A stretch of DNA of 64,000 nt. Origin: Pirellula staleyi DSM 6068 (GTDB lineage Bacteria > Planctomycetota > Planctomycetia > Pirellulales > Pirellulaceae). Shown here in pieces: positions 54,140 to 61,413 of the stretch. The first letter of the stretch is position 1, and each line of letters begins with the position of its first letter. The position numbers were made by a program, and so were the translations under genes. The stretch spans positions 1,798,001 to 1,862,000 of the forward strand of contig NC_013720.1 of NCBI RefSeq assembly GCF_000025185.1, read 5' to 3'. The notes under the pieces were generated by a model. The model had not been told where the DNA came from. It did not search any database and saw only the letters and a program-made list of their open reading frames with translations.

Positions 54140-55148
54140 CGCTCCCCCCTTCCGCCAACGTCAATGTTTCGTGAGCCGGGAGATAACGCACCGCCACGAC
54201 GAGCTGCTGTTTCGCGGCAAGATCGGCCAGATCGATTTCGAGCAGCGATGCTTGCCAACCGAGTGTGCTGGGAGGGTTGCTGCGCTCGAGCGGGATGGCA
54301 AGCATCCAGGAGTAGCCGAGCAGCGTGGCGACCTGCGCCGGTGATAAGCGCGCAAGCTCGTCAGCGGCGGCTGGTCGAATCAATATCGAAAGCGTGAGAG
54401 TTTTCGAGGCCTCGCGCGCTGCGGGTTGATCGACGTAGAACCAGCCTTCGAGCAGCGATCGCTCGGTGGCATTCCCTGTGGCTGCAGTTTGTGCTGCGGC
54501 TGTCGGCGCTTCGCGCGGTTCGAGTACGAGGGGCAAATTCCACTGCACGCCGGTCGCTTGATCTTCCAGTTCCACGATCACGACAAGGACCGGTGGATCG
54601 CTCGCGCTGGCGAGGGTGCTCACCCCAATCGACCGATCGGAAGATCGACCGAGCACACGAAATTCGCCGCTGGCGAGCGGCTGTGGCAAGCGCGCTGTGT
54701 CGAGGGCAAGCTGGTAACTCGCTTCCGGTGTTGGCGGTGCTGCGGCTGGAGGAGATGGAGCCTCGGCAGAGCGCACGGCTGCTGGCTGCAGCGCGACGAC
54801 ACCTAAGTAAGGCGCACGCGCAGCGCGCGACCATTCGAGGAACAGCAGGTCGAGCGGAGTTCCTGCAGCAGAGCAGTACAGCTCGAGCGTGCGCCCTTGG
54901 CCGGGCGTGTGTTCTGCGAGCAACAGCCGACCATGCGCGAGATAAAGCGCCGCTGCTGCGGAGTTCGCGAGAAGCTCGCGCAAGGTGCCGACGGCGTCGC
55001 CACTGAGCTCGATCGACAGGAGCGAGCCCCCCTGCTCGGCCGCCACGCTTTGCAAAGCGCGCGAACCGGCATCGGCCAGCTGCAGATCGTCGACCAGACG
55101 CCTGAGCCCAGCATCGCGCTCGCTTCGCCGATCACCAAAGCTGGACAT
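54129..55148 (-). CDS. Two-domain hypothetical protein, first gene of the dynamin operon
   Basis: A 339-residue protein (ATG 55148 with GGAG upstream; the frame reaches 55244). The N-terminal ~130 residues (SLLSIELSGDAVGTLRELLANSAAAALYLAHGRLLLAEHTPGQGRTLELYCSAAG) form a mixed alpha/beta domain. A Pro/Ala-rich linker (APSPPAAAPPTPEAS) follows. The C-terminal ~190 residues look like beta strands with a long hydrophobic DPPVLVVIVELEDQ and end in LLEIDLADLAAKQQLVVAVRYLPAHE. There is no membrane segment and no catalytic motif. I do not recognise the family. Being directly upstream of and overlapping the sigma factor gene, it could regulate that factor, but this is only positional. Confidence 0.72.
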   Translation of the reverse strand: MSSFGDRRSERDAGLRRLVDDLQLADAGSRALQSVAAEQGGSLLSIELSGDAVGTLRELLANSAAAALYLAHGRLLLAEHTPGQGRTLELYCSAAGTPLDLLFLEWSRAARAPYLGVVALQPAAVRSAEAPSPPAAAPPTPEASYQLALDTARLPQPLASGEFRVLGRSSDRSIGVSTLASASDPPVLVVIVELEDQATGVQWNLPLVLEPREAPTAAAQTAATGNATERSLLEGWFYVDQPAAREASKTLTLSILIRPAAADELARLSPAQVATLLGYSWMLAIPLERSNPPSTLGWQASLLEIDLADLAAKQQLVVAVRYLPAHETLTLAEGGSDGV

Positions 55149-55394
55149 CGAGAACGCTCCGCAGAGGAGAGGTGGAACTGGGGGGAAAGAGTCGCGGCGG
55201 GACCTGCGCGGGGGATGTGCGAAAGAGAAAAAATTTTGCCACACCCTGGGGGGGAAGTCAGCAGTCGCTCACCGACAATTCACAGAATTTATGCCGCTGC
55301 TGATCCCCCGCCGCTCCCCACGCCGGGCTCTTGAAGGGCAGAGCGAGGGATTGTTCCCCTCGACCATCGCCCTCACAGCTTCAGGAGCCTGATC

Positions 55395-55592
55395 ATGAAA
55401 GTCGTCACCATTCCCGGCGTAGGAACCTATCTCCGGATCGAAGCCCCCACGATGGCCGGCGCTTCGGAGCACGTACGCTACGAGTCCCTTCCCCCCGATA
55501 CCTTCATGGAACTCGCCAGCCCGGCGAGCGCCGCACCATCGCTCCTGCAGCGCATGGTCCTGGGGGTCGTGCTCTGGCTTGTCAGTGCCTAG
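55395..55592 (+). CDS. Small protein, divergent from the dynamin operon
   Basis: A 65-residue frame. ATG 55395 has AGGAG at 55381-55385 with good spacing, and coding-like composition. The sequence begins MKVVTIPGVGTYLRIEAP, and the last 16 residues (LLQRMVLGVVLWLVSA) could be an amphipathic or membrane-associating helix. It shares the intergenic region 55149-55394 with the operon's first gene. No family recognised; it could be spurious. Confidence 0.5.
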   Translation: MKVVTIPGVGTYLRIEAPTMAGASEHVRYESLPPDTFMELASPASAAPSLLQRMVLGVVLWLVSA

Positions 55593-55774
55593 GGAGAGAA
55601 CCTCGAGGCAAAAGCGACGAGTGCGTGTCGCACCGGCGAGAAGCGTTTGTGGCGGTTGTCAACGGAGCGAAAATTGACGAAACAGCCGCTGCAAAAAGAG
55701 CGATGCGCACTGACAAAAAACTTGCCAGCAGTATCGCATCGAAGCAGAGGAGCCAGGGGAAAGAGAGCCTCGGC

Positions 55775-56620
55775 CTATCGCGAGGCGGTGAGGCGTGGAT
55801 CACCACTTGGCTGCATGGCAAACGAGCTTTCGTTGCGCACGCCGGTGAAGATTTCCCATTCCTGCTGGCTGGTGAACGAGCGGACATTTCCGCCGGCGAA
55901 CACCACGTTCATGTGCGACTTGTGGAACGGAATGACGGTGTAGAGACCCCGCAGCGGGCTGAAGCGAAAGCGGCGAGGCTGCCACGGTGCTTCGAAATCG
56001 CGGGCCAGCACTTGTTGGCTCAGTTCCCCCGGTCGGTCTTTCGATTTCTGCGACCCGAGCTGGGCCAAGGTGCGAACCACTTGCTCGCGTCCCGGCACCA
56101 CTTCGGCCTGCCATGCGCCACGCTCGGCGTTATACATCAGCACGGTCCGCTCGGGGACGGCGTACTGGCTCAGTGTCTTGCAGTCGAACAGGTAGCTCGA
56201 CGAGAAGGTATCAAACAGCGAGGCGGAATCTTCGTAGCTGCCAACATCGCCCGGCGATTTGAACAGCGATACATGTCCCGAAACATAGGGAAACAGTCCC
56301 ACAGTGGCGCTCTGGCGCAGCTCGGTCATCGTGCCGACACCGCAGTGGAACGGCATCACACCGTTGTAGCTGTCGGCATACATCTGGGTCGCTAGGGCAA
56401 TTTGGCGAAGATTGTTCTGCGATTCGGTGCTTCGAGCCGCCTGTCGGGCCGACTCGAGGGCGGGGAAAATGATCGAGCAAAAGACGGCAATGACCGCCAT
56501 TGCTACGAGCATTTCCACCAATGTAAGTCCTTGACGTGTAACAGCTTGCTGAGTCGATGCAGGGCCGCTGACGAGCGTTTTGCTCGTGCCGCAGCAAGCA
56601 GGCGTGCGTGGGCATTCCAT
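55775..56620 (-). CDS. DUF1559-like pseudopilin protein with degenerate C-terminal motif
   Basis: A 281-residue protein (ATG 56620; a longer frame reaches 56680). The prepilin-like segment is RQGLTLVEMLVAMAVIAVFCSIIFPALESARQAARS, with G-L-T-L-V-E replacing the usual G-F-T-L-V-E, followed by SQNNLRQIALATQMYADSYNGVMPFH, as in DUF1559 proteins. Where the family has H-x9-D-G, this has H-K-S-H-M-N-V-V-F-A-G-G, so the Asp is replaced by Gly. A long leader of ~30 residues precedes the cleavage site. It stands alone, without a nearby lipoprotein or pilus gene. Function unknown; probably envelope-exposed. Confidence 0.82.
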   Translation of the reverse strand: MECPRTPACCGTSKTLVSGPASTQQAVTRQGLTLVEMLVAMAVIAVFCSIIFPALESARQAARSTESQNNLRQIALATQMYADSYNGVMPFHCGVGTMTELRQSATVGLFPYVSGHVSLFKSPGDVGSYEDSASLFDTFSSSYLFDCKTLSQYAVPERTVLMYNAERGAWQAEVVPGREQVVRTLAQLGSQKSKDRPGELSQQVLARDFEAPWQPRRFRFSPLRGLYTVIPFHKSHMNVVFAGGNVRSFTSQQEWEIFTGVRNESSFAMQPSGDPRLTASR

Positions 56621-57063
56621 AACGTGACTACTCACTTGGAAGCCGCAGTCGGGAGAGGGGACCGCGTAAGGCCAAACCATTCAGCCGCTGAAGAAATCCC
56701 CAGCGACCATTTCGAGGGTGGGACAAATTGTCCCCAGGCGACAAATCCAAGCTGGCAAGTTGGCTGTCAGGCCCAACCTAGCTGGCGCGAATTTGTGGAA
56801 GGCGGGTTAGTGCGGGAGAGCGCACGGAGGGTGTTACTGCTTCCAACTCTATCGACAATCGGCAGGCTCTGTCAACCGTTAGTTTGATGAATTCAGAGCC
56901 AGTTTTTCATAAAGCAAGGCTCTGTCAACGGTAAATGAATTCGCATTAAATTCAAAAAGTTCCACAAGACACATGTTTAGCGTAGAAATTGAGGGTGTTT
57001 TGCCGGCCTCTGTTGGTGCTGGGCTTAATGGGGGAGTAACCTCCACAAGATGCATGCATGCCA
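56621..57063. other. Intergenic region with short direct repeats
   Basis: About 440 nt. It has two copies of aggctctgtcaac (56864-56876 and 56917-56930, about 54 nt apart), each followed closely by gaattc, and an inverted cagagcc at 56895 able to pair with the first copy. Two further similar pieces, ccacaagacacatg (about 56962) and ccacaagatgcatg (about 57043), are also seen. It is AT-richer than its flanks. No gene is supported. Confidence 0.5.
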
Positions 57064-58470
57064 TCAGTGCGAAGCTGTCGGCGGCGCTTCGTGCAGGTTC
57101 CCGACGCTCCGTCCCGCCAAATGCTCGTCCGTGGGGTGATGCGGCACCGCGATCCGCTGCGAACGATAGATGCTCGCATGCCCGCTTACCCAGCTGGCGA
57201 CGTAGCAGCCCACCGCCAGGTAAATCACCAGCCCCGAGCCCACCAGATCGTCACCCCCATGCACGAACAGCTCGATCCCCATCAGGGTCGATGCGAGGGG
57301 CGTTTTCGTGGCGGCTGCAAACAGGCTGACAAACCCCACAGCGGCCAGCAGTCCCAGCGGTGCGGAGAGGAGTGTTCCCATCGCATTGCCTCCCGCCGCT
57401 CCGATGAAGAACAGGGGTGTCACTTCGCCCCCTTTAAATCCGCTGCCGACCGTCACGGCGGTGAAGACCGTTTTCCAGGCCCAGCTCATCGGCCCGGCTC
57501 CCCCTTCTTCAAAACAGCCGGCAATGGTCATCAGCGAAGGATCGTGCGGATCGGGCATGACCCCCAGGCCGAGATAATCGCGCGAGGCGACGATGGCGGT
57601 CAGCAGCAGCACCACAGCGGCGCCGATCGCGGGGCGAGCGAGCGACCAGGGAACGTAGCGTTTCAGCAGCGCGCTGGTGCGGTGCGTGAGCTCGGCAAAC
57701 AGCCGGGCCATCAGTCCAAACGCCACCGCTGCGATCACGATTTTCAGTAGCAGCACGAGATCGAGCGGCCCGAGGTGCGAGCCTGCAGCGGCGCTCATCC
57801 ACGGCGCGATTTTGTACTCGGTATGTCCGATGCCGCAGAGGGTGGTGGTGGTGTCCCCAACGATACTGGCGAGCAGGCAGGTAAGAAAGCCGCGATAGCT
57901 CAGCTGGCCATGCGTCAGCACTTCGATGGCAAAGATCGCCCCTGCCACCGGCGTTCCGAACACCGCTCCAAAGCCAGCCGCCATCCCTGCCATCAGAAAG
58001 GTGCGCTGCTCCGATCGCTCGATGCCGAGCCACTGGCCGACGGAGTGGGCGAGGCTACCACCCATTTGCACTGCGGTCCCTTCACGGCCAGCCGAGCCAC
58101 CTGTCACGTGGGTGGCCAGCGTTCCCAGCAGCACCAGCGGAGCCATCCAGAGTGGCACACCGGCGGCTGGCTCGTGGATTTCCTCGAGCAGCAGATTGTT
58201 CCCCGCCTCAGCTTGTGGGCAGAGGCGCTGATATGCGAGCGCTACCAGCACTCCCGCGAGCGGCATCAAGTAAATCAGCCACGGATGCTCGTAGCGCAGC
58301 AGCGTCGCCTGATCGAGACTCCAGAGAAAAAACGCCACCGCCAGCCCCGTCACCACCCCAATCACCGTGGCCGCCAGGCTCAGCCTGACGCCGCGCCAGG
58401 CAATGTCGAGCATGCGCGAGTGGCGGGTCGAGTCGGGCTGCATTACTGGGGAGTTTCGTTTCGAAGCCAC
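57064..58470 (-). CDS. CLC-family anion transporter, CLC-F-like
   Basis: A 468-residue protein with about ten to twelve hydrophobic helices. The CLC signature is GGSAGREGTAVQMGGSLA, with the external gating glutamate E130. The second motif is TVGSGFKGGEVTPLFFIGAAGGNAMG, in place of G-x-F-x-P. Where chloride CLCs have G-S-G-I-P, this has G90-N-N-L-L, so the chloride-coordinating serine is missing. These changes recall the fluoride/proton antiporter branch (CLC-F), so fluoride export is a reasonable guess. The first methionine is used; M10 and M20 are alternatives. No crcB-type fluoride riboswitch was recognised just upstream. Confidence 0.85.
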   Translation of the reverse strand: MASKRNSPVMQPDSTRHSRMLDIAWRGVRLSLAATVIGVVTGLAVAFFLWSLDQATLLRYEHPWLIYLMPLAGVLVALAYQRLCPQAEAGNNLLLEEIHEPAAGVPLWMAPLVLLGTLATHVTGGSAGREGTAVQMGGSLAHSVGQWLGIERSEQRTFLMAGMAAGFGAVFGTPVAGAIFAIEVLTHGQLSYRGFLTCLLASIVGDTTTTLCGIGHTEYKIAPWMSAAAGSHLGPLDLVLLLKIVIAAVAFGLMARLFAELTHRTSALLKRYVPWSLARPAIGAAVVLLLTAIVASRDYLGLGVMPDPHDPSLMTIAGCFEEGGAGPMSWAWKTVFTAVTVGSGFKGGEVTPLFFIGAAGGNAMGTLLSAPLGLLAAVGFVSLFAAATKTPLASTLMGIELFVHGGDDLVGSGLVIYLAVGCYVASWVSGHASIYRSQRIAVPHHPTDEHLAGRSVGNLHEAPPTASH

Positions 58471-58665
58471 GCGAGTATCGGTTGCAGAAGGCGACGTTGG
58501 ATCTGAAGTAATTCACACAACAAGAAGAGGCAGCCAGCGCCGCCAGCATCGGGACATATCCTAGAGCCACCCCACGATGTGTCATAGCCACGATTCCATA
58601 GCCACGATTCATCCCGCAGAGCCGCCGTAGTACTTCGTGTAGCGATCCATGTCATGCAATCCAGC

Positions 58666-58704
58666 GTGCCACTGGGCTCTGCCAGTGAGAAGCTTGCCAG
58701 TGGC
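58666..58704. repeat. Dispersed repeat, family C copy
   Basis: It reads gtgccactgggctctgccag then tgagaagcttgccagtggc. It is near-identical to 59145-59185 and partly to 37380 onward. The ends gtgccactgg and ccagtggc are inverted, so the block can fold. Upstream gatccatgtca also occurs near the copy at 37380. Confidence 0.75.
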
Positions 58705-58714
58705 GACAGGGTAC

Positions 58715-58737
58715 CCCCGGTAGCTTGGCTACCGGGG
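58715..58737. repeat. Family D hairpin copy 1
   Basis: A perfect 10-bp stem ccccggtagc (58715-58724)/gctaccgggg (58728-58737) with a TTG loop. The same stem recurs at 58846-58868 and, with one mismatch, at 59096-59118. Confidence 0.75.
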
Positions 58738-58831
58738 CAGCGTAGCTGTCAGAGTCTGGCGGCTTAATCAAGGCGCGATGAGAACGATCGGGTCCTCGGA
58801 ATTCGCAGGCTCTTGGGGGAGAGCGTCTCTA

Positions 58832-58868
58832 GCCGACTTCGTCGGCCCCGGTAGCCGAGCTACCGGGG
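58832..58868. repeat. Family D double hairpin copy 2
   Basis: A small stem gccgac-ttc-gtcggc (58832-58846) is joined to ccccggtagc-cga-gctaccgggg (58846-58868). The following ggtaccc matches the piece before copy 1 in inverted order. Confidence 0.75.
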
Positions 58869-59081
58869 GTACCCAAAAATAAAGTGACGAGCAAGTGGTA
58901 GGGCCGGTTCCACCGGCCGAGAGGTGCGCGAAATGCCAAGCCTGTGCCGAGCACGATCGCGTCCGGGCCAGCCAGACCTACAGAGCTGCAGCCACCGGTG
59001 CTGACCATTTTCCCCGCTTCTCTTCACCCCAGTTTGCTCGCAAACTGGGTTTACAAGAGGCTTGCTGCTAAATCGCCTCTT

Positions 59082-59121
59082 GCCGACTTCGTCGGCCCCG
59101 GTTGCCGAGCTACCGGGGGTA
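59082..59121. repeat. Family D double hairpin copy 3
   Basis: Same layout as 58832-58868 (gccgacttcgtcggccccgg then ttgccgagctaccggggg) with one stem mismatch. It is followed 24 nt later by a family C block, an order like that seen, inverted, near copy 1. Confidence 0.72.
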
Positions 59122-59144
59122 CTCAAGACCGGACCTACTGCTGG

Positions 59145-59185
59145 GTGCCACTGGGCTCTGCCAGTGAGAAGCTTGCCAGTGGCAC
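59145..59185. repeat. Dispersed repeat, family C copy
   Basis: gtgccactgggctctgccag followed by tgagaagcttgccagtggcac; it is the best-preserved copy, with complete inverted ends. It directly precedes the HtrA terminator. Confidence 0.75.
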
Positions 59186-59189
59186 CCAA

Positions 59190-59236
59190 GAAAAAAAAGC
59201 GACGTGCAAGGAGAGGCAGGCTCCTGGCACGTCGCT
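59190..59236 (-). terminator. Rho-independent terminator of the htrA gene
   Basis: The stem agcgacgtgc (59198-59207)/gcacgtcgct (59227-59236) has an inner aggag/ctcct pair, and on the minus strand a run of eight to nine U follows the stem (A-run 59190-59198). It lies 56 nt beyond the htrA stop. Confidence 0.8.
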
Positions 59237-59291
59237 CAAAGTGGAAACGATGTGGAGTGGAAAAAATCGGGCTCGCGGGGCGAGAACCTGG

Positions 59292-60857
59292 TTATTCGCT
59301 CCGGAGGACGACAAAGCGGGTGCCGTTCTGCGATTTCACTCGCAGCAGCACACCCTTGGCGAGATCAGCAGCATCGATCTGTTTCTGGAACTCGGCAGGA
59401 CTACGAACCGCTATCCCTTTCACATCGAGCACCACATCACCGGGAGCCAGTCCGGCCGAGTCGGCGATGCTGCTCGGCGCGACAGCGGTGATCACCACCC
59501 CCTCGGTGCCGGCGAGGCCGAGTTGCTCGGCCAATGGCTCGCTGAGGGTCGTCACTTCGACGCCCACCTGCCCGAGCGCAGTGGTCGGCGGAAGTTCGTC
59601 GGGGGCTCGGGCTCCTTTGGCGATCAGCCCATAGTTCTCAGGCTGCTCGCGCACCGTGACTGAAAGTTCCACCCGTTTTCCTTCCCGAACCACTGTCAGC
59701 TTCTGAGGCTGATTGAGTGGCAATCGACCCACCATCGCTTGCAGCTGACGATGGTTGGCCACCGGCTGACCATTGATTTCCACAATCACATCTTGCGGCA
59801 AAAGGCCAGCGCTGGCGGCGGGGGAATTGGGCTGCACATCGGTCACCAAAGCGCCGCTCGGCGTATCAATTCCAAGCTGCCCGGCGAGCTGCTGATCGAT
59901 CGGCTGAATGCCGACCCCCAGGTAAGCGCGGTGCACCTTGCCATCGCTCAGCAGTTGCGAGCTGACCCACTTCGCGACATTCACCGGCACGGCAAAACCG
60001 ATACCCTGGAAGCCGCCACTGCTGCTGCTGATCGCGGTGTTAATGCCGATCACTTGCCCTCGCAAGTTCACCAGGGGACCACCACTGTTGCCCGGATTGA
60101 TAGCGGCATCGGTTTGCAAAAATTCTTCGTGCCGCATCATGCCGATCGCGCGACCTTTGGCCGAGATGATCCCCGCCGTCACGGTGTCGTTCAAGCCGAA
60201 CGGTTGACCGAGCGCGAGGACCCAGTCGCCGATCCGCATTTCGTCGCTATCGCCAAGCTCGGCATAGGGGAGTTCTTTGTCCGACTTGATGCGCACAATC
60301 GCCAGGTCGGTGCTGGGGTCGGTCTTCACATCGGTCGCCACAAACTCGCGACCATCGTGCAATTTCACGGTGATTTTGCCACCACCAGCCACCACGTGAT
60401 TGTTGGTGAGAATCACACCAGCAGCGTCGATGATCACCCCCGAGCCGCTACTCTCTTGGCGAGGCTGAGCCCCTGGATTCTCGAAAATATCAGCCCCTTC
60501 GGGAAGGTTTTCGAAGAACCGTTTGAGGAGCGGGTCCATCTGCTCGAGCTGACGTTTGTCGAGCGAGCGTCCCTCGCCGCGCACCAGTTTATTTTGCGAA
60601 ACTTGCTGAATCGCGACGACAGCCGGAAGCACGCGCTCCGACGCGCCGCGAAACGCTTGCGACAGCGACGAGGCTTGGCCGACAGCTCGTTCATGCTCGG
60701 CCGGAAGCGGGGCGGGACGGGAGTCGGCTGTCAGCTGACTCTGGCGATCGCCGAGCCAGTATCCACCGAGGGCGACCAGCATCATCGAGCCTGCCACCAC
60801 ACTGATGGTGGGAAAGTGAAAGCGATACTTGGGGGATCGTAACTCCGGGTAACTCAT
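59292..60857 (-). CDS. htrA: HtrA/Deg-family periplasmic serine protease
   Basis: A 521-residue protease. ATG 60857 is chosen, with AAGGAG 5 nt upstream. A single N-terminal membrane segment or uncleaved signal (ISVVAGSMMLVALGGYWLG) anchors it facing the periplasm. The trypsin-like triad is H154 (TNNHVV), D184 (PSTDLAIVRI) and S258 (NPGNSGGPL). Two PDZ domains follow (~310-405 with YLGVGIQP, and ~425-515 with GVEVTTLSEPLAEQLGLAG). It degrades or refolds damaged envelope proteins under stress. The order protease-PDZ-PDZ matches DegP/DegQ. It is divergent from the PQQ-propeller gene. Confidence 0.94.
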   Translation of the reverse strand: MSYPELRSPKYRFHFPTISVVAGSMMLVALGGYWLGDRQSQLTADSRPAPLPAEHERAVGQASSLSQAFRGASERVLPAVVAIQQVSQNKLVRGEGRSLDKRQLEQMDPLLKRFFENLPEGADIFENPGAQPRQESSGSGVIIDAAGVILTNNHVVAGGGKITVKLHDGREFVATDVKTDPSTDLAIVRIKSDKELPYAELGDSDEMRIGDWVLALGQPFGLNDTVTAGIISAKGRAIGMMRHEEFLQTDAAINPGNSGGPLVNLRGQVIGINTAISSSSGGFQGIGFAVPVNVAKWVSSQLLSDGKVHRAYLGVGIQPIDQQLAGQLGIDTPSGALVTDVQPNSPAASAGLLPQDVIVEINGQPVANHRQLQAMVGRLPLNQPQKLTVVREGKRVELSVTVREQPENYGLIAKGARAPDELPPTTALGQVGVEVTTLSEPLAEQLGLAGTEGVVITAVAPSSIADSAGLAPGDVVLDVKGIAVRSPAEFQKQIDAADLAKGVLLRVKSQNGTRFVVLRSE

Positions 60858-61413
60858 GAGAAACTCCTTAACCAATAAGAAGTAACGACTTACGAATTGG
60901 TGAAAAACTCGAAAATAAGATGAATCGAAATAGAGAACAATCGCTTGCGACTTCGGCAGCAACTCTTCACGACTTCAGCATCAGCAGCTCGTCGCGCCAG
61001 GGCAGCTTGGCCGTAGCTGTCGGGGCGATCGACCAGTCGTCTGCCAAAATGACCGACGCGTCGCTCGCAGCGCTTCTTCCTATGCAGCGTGCATGCCAAT
61101 TGGCGTGCGGAAGCGGGGAGGAATCGCTGCTAGCGATGCTCGCACGATGCGGCTCTACGAGGTCGCTACCACTTTGCTACGCGGCAAAGTCCAGCTTGGT
61201 TTAGTCACCTCGGGATTACGTTTTTTTCAGCCAGCGGAGACTCGTAAAAATCGGTCAGGGAGTGATTGCTCTTGCCACGGCGTAACTTTCTGGCTCCCTT
61301 GGGGTTTAACGCTGGGGCTCGCTTGCCGCCACTAACTGCTTGCCAGCACTGGTGCTTGCGACCACCCTGCCCATCGCCCCTGTCTGCCAATTTCTCTGCT
61401 TGGGAGAGTCCGA
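60858..61413. other. Divergent intergenic region between htrA and the PQQ-propeller gene
   Basis: About 555 nt holding promoters for both genes, including the htrA ribosome binding site AAGGAG near 60862-60867 (minus strand). No repeats of families A-D and no credible gene were noticed. Confidence 0.45.

Larger units (their letters stand above)
58471..59291. other. Intergenic repeat island between the CLC and HtrA genes
   Basis: About 820 nt without a gene, packed with repeats: family C blocks at 58666-58704 and 59145-59185, family D hairpins at 58715-58737, 58832-58868 and 59082-59121, and the HtrA terminator at 59190-59236. Remnants of coding-like sequence are not visible. Confidence 0.7.

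Noticed and set aside
55331-56395. 354-codon plus-strand frame across the small gene and the DUF1559 gene
   Set aside because: It is antisense to the DUF1559 protein and out of frame with the small gene; composition is that of a shadow frame.
58471-58700. Possible fluoride riboswitch upstream of the CLC gene
   Set aside because: Neither the conserved GGNGAUGG start nor the CUGAUGGCUCCUAC-like 3' part of the crcB motif could be found on the minus strand.
58660-59190. CRISPR-like array
   Set aside because: Repeats belong to two different hairpin families with irregular spacing and no uniform spacers; no cas genes nearby.
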